Below are positions 58,562 through 62,049 of a DNA stretch of 62,049 nt, in pieces. The notes under the pieces were generated by a model. The model was not told the DNA's origin, did not search any database, and saw only the letters and a list, made by a program, of their open reading frames with translations. How positions within the stretch are numbered: the stretch's first letter is position 1; each line of letters starts with the position of its first letter. The stretch spans positions 35,146 to 97,194 of the forward strand of contig JAKATU010000075.1 of assembly GCA_021818585.1 (NCBI GenBank). The letters are read 5' to 3'. The position numbers and the translations under genes are program-made. Source of the DNA: Acidobacteriota bacterium. GTDB lineage: Bacteria > Acidobacteriota > Terriglobia > Terriglobales > Acidobacteriaceae.

Positions 58562-60040
58562 ATGAAACAAGCTTCCAGAATCGGCGAAATGCTGGTTCAG
58601 GCCGGCCTCGTAACCGAAGAGCAGATCGCCAGCGCCTCTGCCGCCCAGTCGCAGGACGGCGGCAGGCTCGGGGATCACCTCGCCAGGCTCGGCGCCATCG
58701 CCCGCGAACAGCTCGAAGCCTTCATCCATCGCATCCCCAGGGAACCGACCTCGCTCGCCGCCACCGGCATCGACCAGACTGAAATCCTCGGCCTCCTGCT
58801 CAAAATCATCTACGTCGAACGCCTCCACACCATCCCCGACTTCGCCAACGCCATCAAGCTCCCGCCCCACCTCGTCATGGAGCTTGTCCGGGTAGCAGTC
58901 GAACGGCACCTCCTCGAAGCCGCCGGCAGCCCCGACGCCAAATTCGGCAACATCCGCTACACCCTCTCCGAACAGGGCAAGCAGTACGCCGTCGACGCAA
59001 TGACCCAGTGCCGCTACGTCGGCCCACTTCCCGTTACACTCAAGGACTTCATCGAGCAGGTCTCCCGCCAGAAGCTCACCAACGAGGTCGTCACCGAAGA
59101 CCGCATTCGCAACGTCCTCAATGACCTCGTCGTCGACGACCGCCTCATCGAGCAGAGCGGCCCTGCCATGACCACCAGCCGCTCCATCCTCCTCTACGGC
59201 CCTCCAGGCAACGGAAAAACCTCGGTCGCAGTCCGCCTCGCCACCATCTTTGAAGAGGTCATCTACGTCCCCTACGCCATCTCCGTCGACGGGCAGATCA
59301 TCCGCTTCTTTGACTCCAGCATCCACGAGCCCGTCAAGCAGGAAAAGGCCATCGAGGACGAGATCACTCTCGTGCGCCGCACCGAGCACGACCAGCGGTG
59401 GGTTCCATGCCAGCGGCCCATCGCCATCACCGGCGGTGAGCTCACCCTCGAAATGCTCGACCTCCGCTTCGAACCCAACTCCAACATTTACGAAGCACCG
59501 CTCCACATGAAGGCCCTCGGCGGATGCCTCTTCATCGACGACTTCGGACGCCAGCTCATCAGCCCCACTCACCTGCTCAACCGCTGGATCGTCCCCCTCG
59601 AAAGTCGCATCGATTTCCTCCGCCTCAATACCGGAAAAACCTTCCGCATACCATTCGAGGAACTCCTCATCTTCTCCACCAACCTCGACCCCGAAGACCT
59701 CATGGACCCGGCCTTCCTGCGCCGCCTGCCCTACAAAATCGAAATCGCCGCACCCAGCCTCGAGCACTTCCGCGAGATCCTCGAAATGGAGGCCCTTAAG
59801 CATGGCCTCCACGTCTCTCACGAAATCTTCGAGCACATCGTCTACCGCATCACCCATGACAAGGGACTCGAAATCGCCGCTTACCATCCACGCTTCATCG
59901 TGGAGCAGGTCGCGTCCACCTGCCGCTTCCTCGGCGAACCGCCCCACTTCAACCCGCGTTACGTCGATCACGCCATCGACAACCTCCGCGTGCGCCGGCC
60001 CGACTCCCCGGAATCCCCGGTCACCCACGCACGCGTCTAA
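58562..60040 (+). CDS. AAA+ ATPase with tandem MshEN-like N-terminal motif
   Basis: This 492-residue protein starts at ATG 58562 after AGGAGG. Residues 6-57 (RIGEMLVQAGLVTEEQIASA, then RLGDHLARLGAIAREQLEAF) fit the tandem RxGxxLxxxG pattern of MshEN c-di-GMP-binding domains. A helical/winged-helix part (about 75-200) follows, then an AAA+ domain with Walker A GPPGNGKT (213-220), Walker B GGCLFIDDFGR (320-330), sensor FSTNLDPEDL and a possible arginine finger in FLRRLPYK. It is not a pilus or secretion ATPase; no pilus genes are near. I do not recognise a characterised relative. It is followed by a hairpin. Confidence 0.78.
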   Translation: MKQASRIGEMLVQAGLVTEEQIASASAAQSQDGGRLGDHLARLGAIAREQLEAFIHRIPREPTSLAATGIDQTEILGLLLKIIYVERLHTIPDFANAIKLPPHLVMELVRVAVERHLLEAAGSPDAKFGNIRYTLSEQGKQYAVDAMTQCRYVGPLPVTLKDFIEQVSRQKLTNEVVTEDRIRNVLNDLVVDDRLIEQSGPAMTTSRSILLYGPPGNGKTSVAVRLATIFEEVIYVPYAISVDGQIIRFFDSSIHEPVKQEKAIEDEITLVRRTEHDQRWVPCQRPIAITGGELTLEMLDLRFEPNSNIYEAPLHMKALGGCLFIDDFGRQLISPTHLLNRWIVPLESRIDFLRLNTGKTFRIPFEELLIFSTNLDPEDLMDPAFLRRLPYKIEIAAPSLEHFREILEMEALKHGLHVSHEIFEHIVYRITHDKGLEIAAYHPRFIVEQVASTCRFLGEPPHFNPRYVDHAIDNLRVRRPDSPESPVTHARV

Positions 60041-60059
60041 ATCCCATCCGCACACAAAC

Positions 60060-60087
60060 GGAAACGCGGCCCCCGGGCCGCGTTTCC
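60060..60087 (+). terminator. strong hairpin after the AAA+ ATPase gene
   Basis: GGAAACGCGGCC CCCG GGCCGCGTTTCC: a perfect 12-bp stem 20 bp after the stop. The U-tract is poor, so termination may be inefficient or factor-aided. Confidence 0.65.
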
Positions 60088-60112
60088 CTTCGCCTCAATA
60101 CTCCACAATCAA

Positions 60113-60142
60113 GGGTGCCCCGTTCAAGCTCCGCTTGGGCGG
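60113..60142 (+). repeat. family B hairpin repeat
   Basis: GGTGCCCCGTTCAAGC TCC GCTTGGGCGGG: a stem of about 11 bp with mismatches, in the gap between the convergent ATPase and trmFO genes. Confidence 0.7.
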
Positions 60143-60197
60143 GATCAGAAAATGTCCTGCAAAATACTGCCCTGTCTCCATTACAGGAAAGGGATAC

Positions 60198-61565
60198 TCA
60201 AAGCGCTGAAGGCGCCTTCGACCGCGCAGCCGGCCCCCATGCATCCAGCGCAGCCAAAGCCCGTTCGCACTGCATCCGGTGCCGCTCCTTCTTGTCCCGC
60301 ACCTGCCGCCGCGTCTCTTCCTCCAGCGGCTCCAGCAGATCAAACGTAATATTCGCAGGCTGGAATCGCTTCAGCTCCGCCCGCGTAATGTAGTTCACCA
60401 GCGAACCCAGCGCCGTACCCCGAGGAACCGCCTCCACGTCACGCCCTTCGGCCGCAGCCGCCGCATACACACCCGCCAGCAGCCCCATCGCCATCGACTC
60501 CGTATAACCCTCCACGCCCGAAATCTGCCCCGCAAAATATATCCGTTTATGTTCCCGCAGATGCAGCCGCTCCGCCAGCACCGCCGGCGCCTGGATATAC
60601 GTGTTCCGGTGAATCTGCCCATACCGCAAAAACTTCGCGTTCTCCAGCCCGGGAATCAGCCGCAATATTCGCGCCTGCTCCCCATACTTCAAATGGTTCT
60701 GGAACCCCACCAGATTGTAAGAGTCCGCCCGCAGATTCTCCTGCCGTAGCTGCACCACCGCCCAAGGCGTCTGCCCCGTCCGAGGATCGCGCAAGCCCAC
60801 CGGCTTCATCGGCCCAAACCGCGGCGTATCCCGCCCCCGCCGAGCCAGTTCCTCAATCGGCAGACAGCCCTCGAAATAATCCAGCTTCTCCCACTCTTTT
60901 TCCTGCACCGTCTCGGCTGAAATCAATGCGTCATAAAACCGGTCGTACTCCTCGCGCGTCATCGGGCAGTTGATGTAATCCGCCGTCCCCTTGTCCCACC
61001 GCGCCTTGAAGTACACCCGCTCCATGTCAATCGACTCGGCATCCACAATCGGGCTGATCGAGTCATAAAACGCAAGATGTCCGCGCCCCGTCAGCCGAGC
61101 CACCTCCTCCGATAACGCTGACGAAGTCAACGGCCCCGTAGCCACAACCGTGATCGGCCCATCCGGATCCAGTTCCGTCACTTCCTCGCGATGCACCGTA
61201 ATGCGCGTCTCCGCCTCAATCGCCGCGTTGATCCTCCGCGAAAACTCCTCCCGGTCCACCGCCAGCGCATGCCCCGCCGGAACCGCCGATGCATCCGCGC
61301 ATTCCAGCAGCGGAGATCCCATCCGTCGCATCTCCTGCTTCAGCAGCCACGGAGCCGTATTCTCACTCTCCGATTTCAGCGAATTCGAGCACACCAGCTC
61401 CCCAAAATCCGCCGTCTGGTGCGCCGGAGTCTGCCGCACGGGCCTCATCTCATACAAATCCACATCCACGCCCGCGCGCGCCGCCATCAGCGCCGCCTCC
61501 GGCCCAGCCAACCCGCCCCCGATCACCCGAATCCGCTCAGCCAAGCCGGACCCCACCAAAAACAA
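60198..61565 (-). CDS. trmFO: TrmFO, methylenetetrahydrofolate-tRNA (uracil-54-C5)-methyltransferase
   Basis: This protein of about 450 residues has the FAD motif RIRVIGGGLAGPEAALMAAR and the TrmFO signatures ELVCSNSLKSESENTAPWLL, ISPIVDAESID, INCPMTREEYDRFYDAL, LPIEELARRG and FAGQISGVEGYTESMAMGLL. It makes ribothymidine-54 in tRNA with folate and FAD, the alternative to SAM-dependent TrmA. The start is uncertain: TTG 61565, GTG 61556 or TTG 61544, the last preceded by GGTGGGG. Confidence 0.93.
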   Translation of the reverse strand: MFLVGSGLAERIRVIGGGLAGPEAALMAARAGVDVDLYEMRPVRQTPAHQTADFGELVCSNSLKSESENTAPWLLKQEMRRMGSPLLECADASAVPAGHALAVDREEFSRRINAAIEAETRITVHREEVTELDPDGPITVVATGPLTSSALSEEVARLTGRGHLAFYDSISPIVDAESIDMERVYFKARWDKGTADYINCPMTREEYDRFYDALISAETVQEKEWEKLDYFEGCLPIEELARRGRDTPRFGPMKPVGLRDPRTGQTPWAVVQLRQENLRADSYNLVGFQNHLKYGEQARILRLIPGLENAKFLRYGQIHRNTYIQAPAVLAERLHLREHKRIYFAGQISGVEGYTESMAMGLLAGVYAAAAAEGRDVEAVPRGTALGSLVNYITRAELKRFQPANITFDLLEPLEEETRRQVRDKKERHRMQCERALAALDAWGPAARSKAPSAL

Positions 61566-61651
61566 GCATCTTTCTCATGTCTCGATTATAGAAATCCAGC
61601 CACTCACACCCACCGCATCCACCAGGATGTTGCCACTTCGACTCACAATAT

Positions 61652-61702
61652 TCTTGTCCTGACTGGAGCACCGTAGGCGCGGAGCGGAGGGACCTGCAGT
61701 TC
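61652..61702 (+). repeat. family A repeat (left half diverged)
   Basis: TTCTTGTCCTGACTGGAGCA at the left, GCGGAGCGGAGGGACCTGCA and GTTC at the right. The right end matches the copy at 24127 closely. Confidence 0.6.
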
Positions 61703-61709
61703 ACAACAA

Positions 61710-62049
61710 ACCCACCGTCATTTCATTGATAAACGGAAAGGCTCTGTCAAGGCGCAGAGGTCGGTGCGTCTGCATTGTGCAGATCGTGCGATCCATGGGT
61801 TTGGAGACCGAGGCATAGCGCGCGTTCCTCTCACCCATCACTTCCGTTGGAATCCACTCCACCAGCCATCGATACGGCCACCGGCAGCAAACGCAAAATA
61901 TGCTCCGCACCCCGACGGTCCGTCTTCTGCTTACGCACATAGCCGGCGCGAATCTTCGCCGCATCGCCTACCCACAACTCATGGCCAAGACCCGCAACCA
62001 GCCGCTCAAACCAAAGCGAGTTGCCTGCCGACTCCATACCAGTCAGCGC
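61710..62049 (-). pseudogene. IS110-family transposase remnant, cut by the window edge
   Basis: From the right edge the minus strand reads ALTGMESAGNSLWFERLVAG, then LGHELWVGDAAKIRA and VRKQKTDRRGAEHILRLL, matching the N-terminal DEDD domain of IS110 transposases (typically GHELWVGDA..IRA..VRKQKTDR.DAEH). The frame then breaks near 61890-61900 and the matching sequence continues in another frame as RWLVEWIPTEVMGERNARYA, before degenerating. The aspartate of the usual DAEH is Gly here. The gene is frameshifted and truncated, so it is a dead copy; the 5' part lies outside. Confidence 0.78.

Noticed and set aside
58523..60055. A 510-codon open frame on the minus strand opposite the AAA+ ATPase
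   Set aside because: It mirrors the ATPase gene in a G+C-rich genome; its product is a low-complexity Asp/Glu/Gly/Val protein without motifs, and the plus strand has a perfect ribosome binding site and Walker motifs.

Overview
The window is a chromosomal segment of roughly 60% G+C. It is dense with housekeeping genes and most resembles an Acidobacteriota genome, probably of the Terriglobia type. The basis is indirect: an F1 ATP synthase operon with separate b' and b stalk genes (b carrying a signal peptide) and no a or c genes; an EgtB-EgtD ergothioneine pair without egtA or egtC; a menaquinone-type methyltransferase; many secreted proteins of acidobacterial style; and families of short dispersed intergenic repeats. 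No rRNA, tRNA or CRISPR array was seen.

Layout. 1-3.1 kb (minus): partial tsaB, methylmalonyl-CoA epimerase, meaB and an acyl-CoA dehydrogenase. 3.2-10.6 kb (minus): PP2C phosphatase, then (in transcription order) atpF', atpF, atpH, atpA, atpG (frame broken as given), atpD and atpC, ending at a clear terminator. 10.8-12.6 kb: hfq-hflX. 12.8-16.1 kb: SH3-domain lipoprotein, beta-propeller lipoprotein, CPBP membrane protease. 16.1-22.1 kb: DUF2203 protein, nadA, tatB-like, tatC, terC-like, nadB. 22.2-26.9 kb (plus): aroB, ubiE/menG, CDF metal transporter, OsmC-like, PASTA protein. 26.9-34.1 kb (minus): rsmB, fmt, def, aroC, EVE protein, YhaM-like nuclease, and a parvulin-type PPIase with a very basic tail. 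34.3-41.4 kb: S41 protease, GNAT, msrQ-msrP, fabH, and prfB with its programmed +1 frameshift.

41.4-48.4 kb is the most accessory part. It holds an Mrr-type endonuclease, a small membrane protein, a second look-alike apparently cut by a 117-bp MITE-like element, a DUF202 protein, a peroxiredoxin-like protein, a GH30 glycosidase, ispG, an internally deleted amine-oxidase remnant and a composite intergenic repeat. 48.4-62 kb: flavin reductase, STAS protein, egtB-egtD, two oxidoreductases, moaC-moeA, a secreted carboxypeptidase-regulatory/TPR protein, queC, a stand-alone AAA+ ATPase with a possible c-di-GMP-binding N-terminus, trmFO, and a decayed IS110 transposase cut by the right edge.

The most interesting non-genic signal is the repeat content. 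At least four families of short intergenic elements (A: GTCATTCCGACC...CTGCGGTT; B: GTGCCCCATTCA...TGAGTGGGG hairpins; C: heptamers (A/G)GCTAA(A/G); D: CCTGCCGG(T/A)AATT...AATTGCTATCCT with a terminator hairpin) occur many times, all in the same orientation whichever way the neighbouring genes point. Coordinates were read by eye; function calls rest on recognised motifs and not on database searches.
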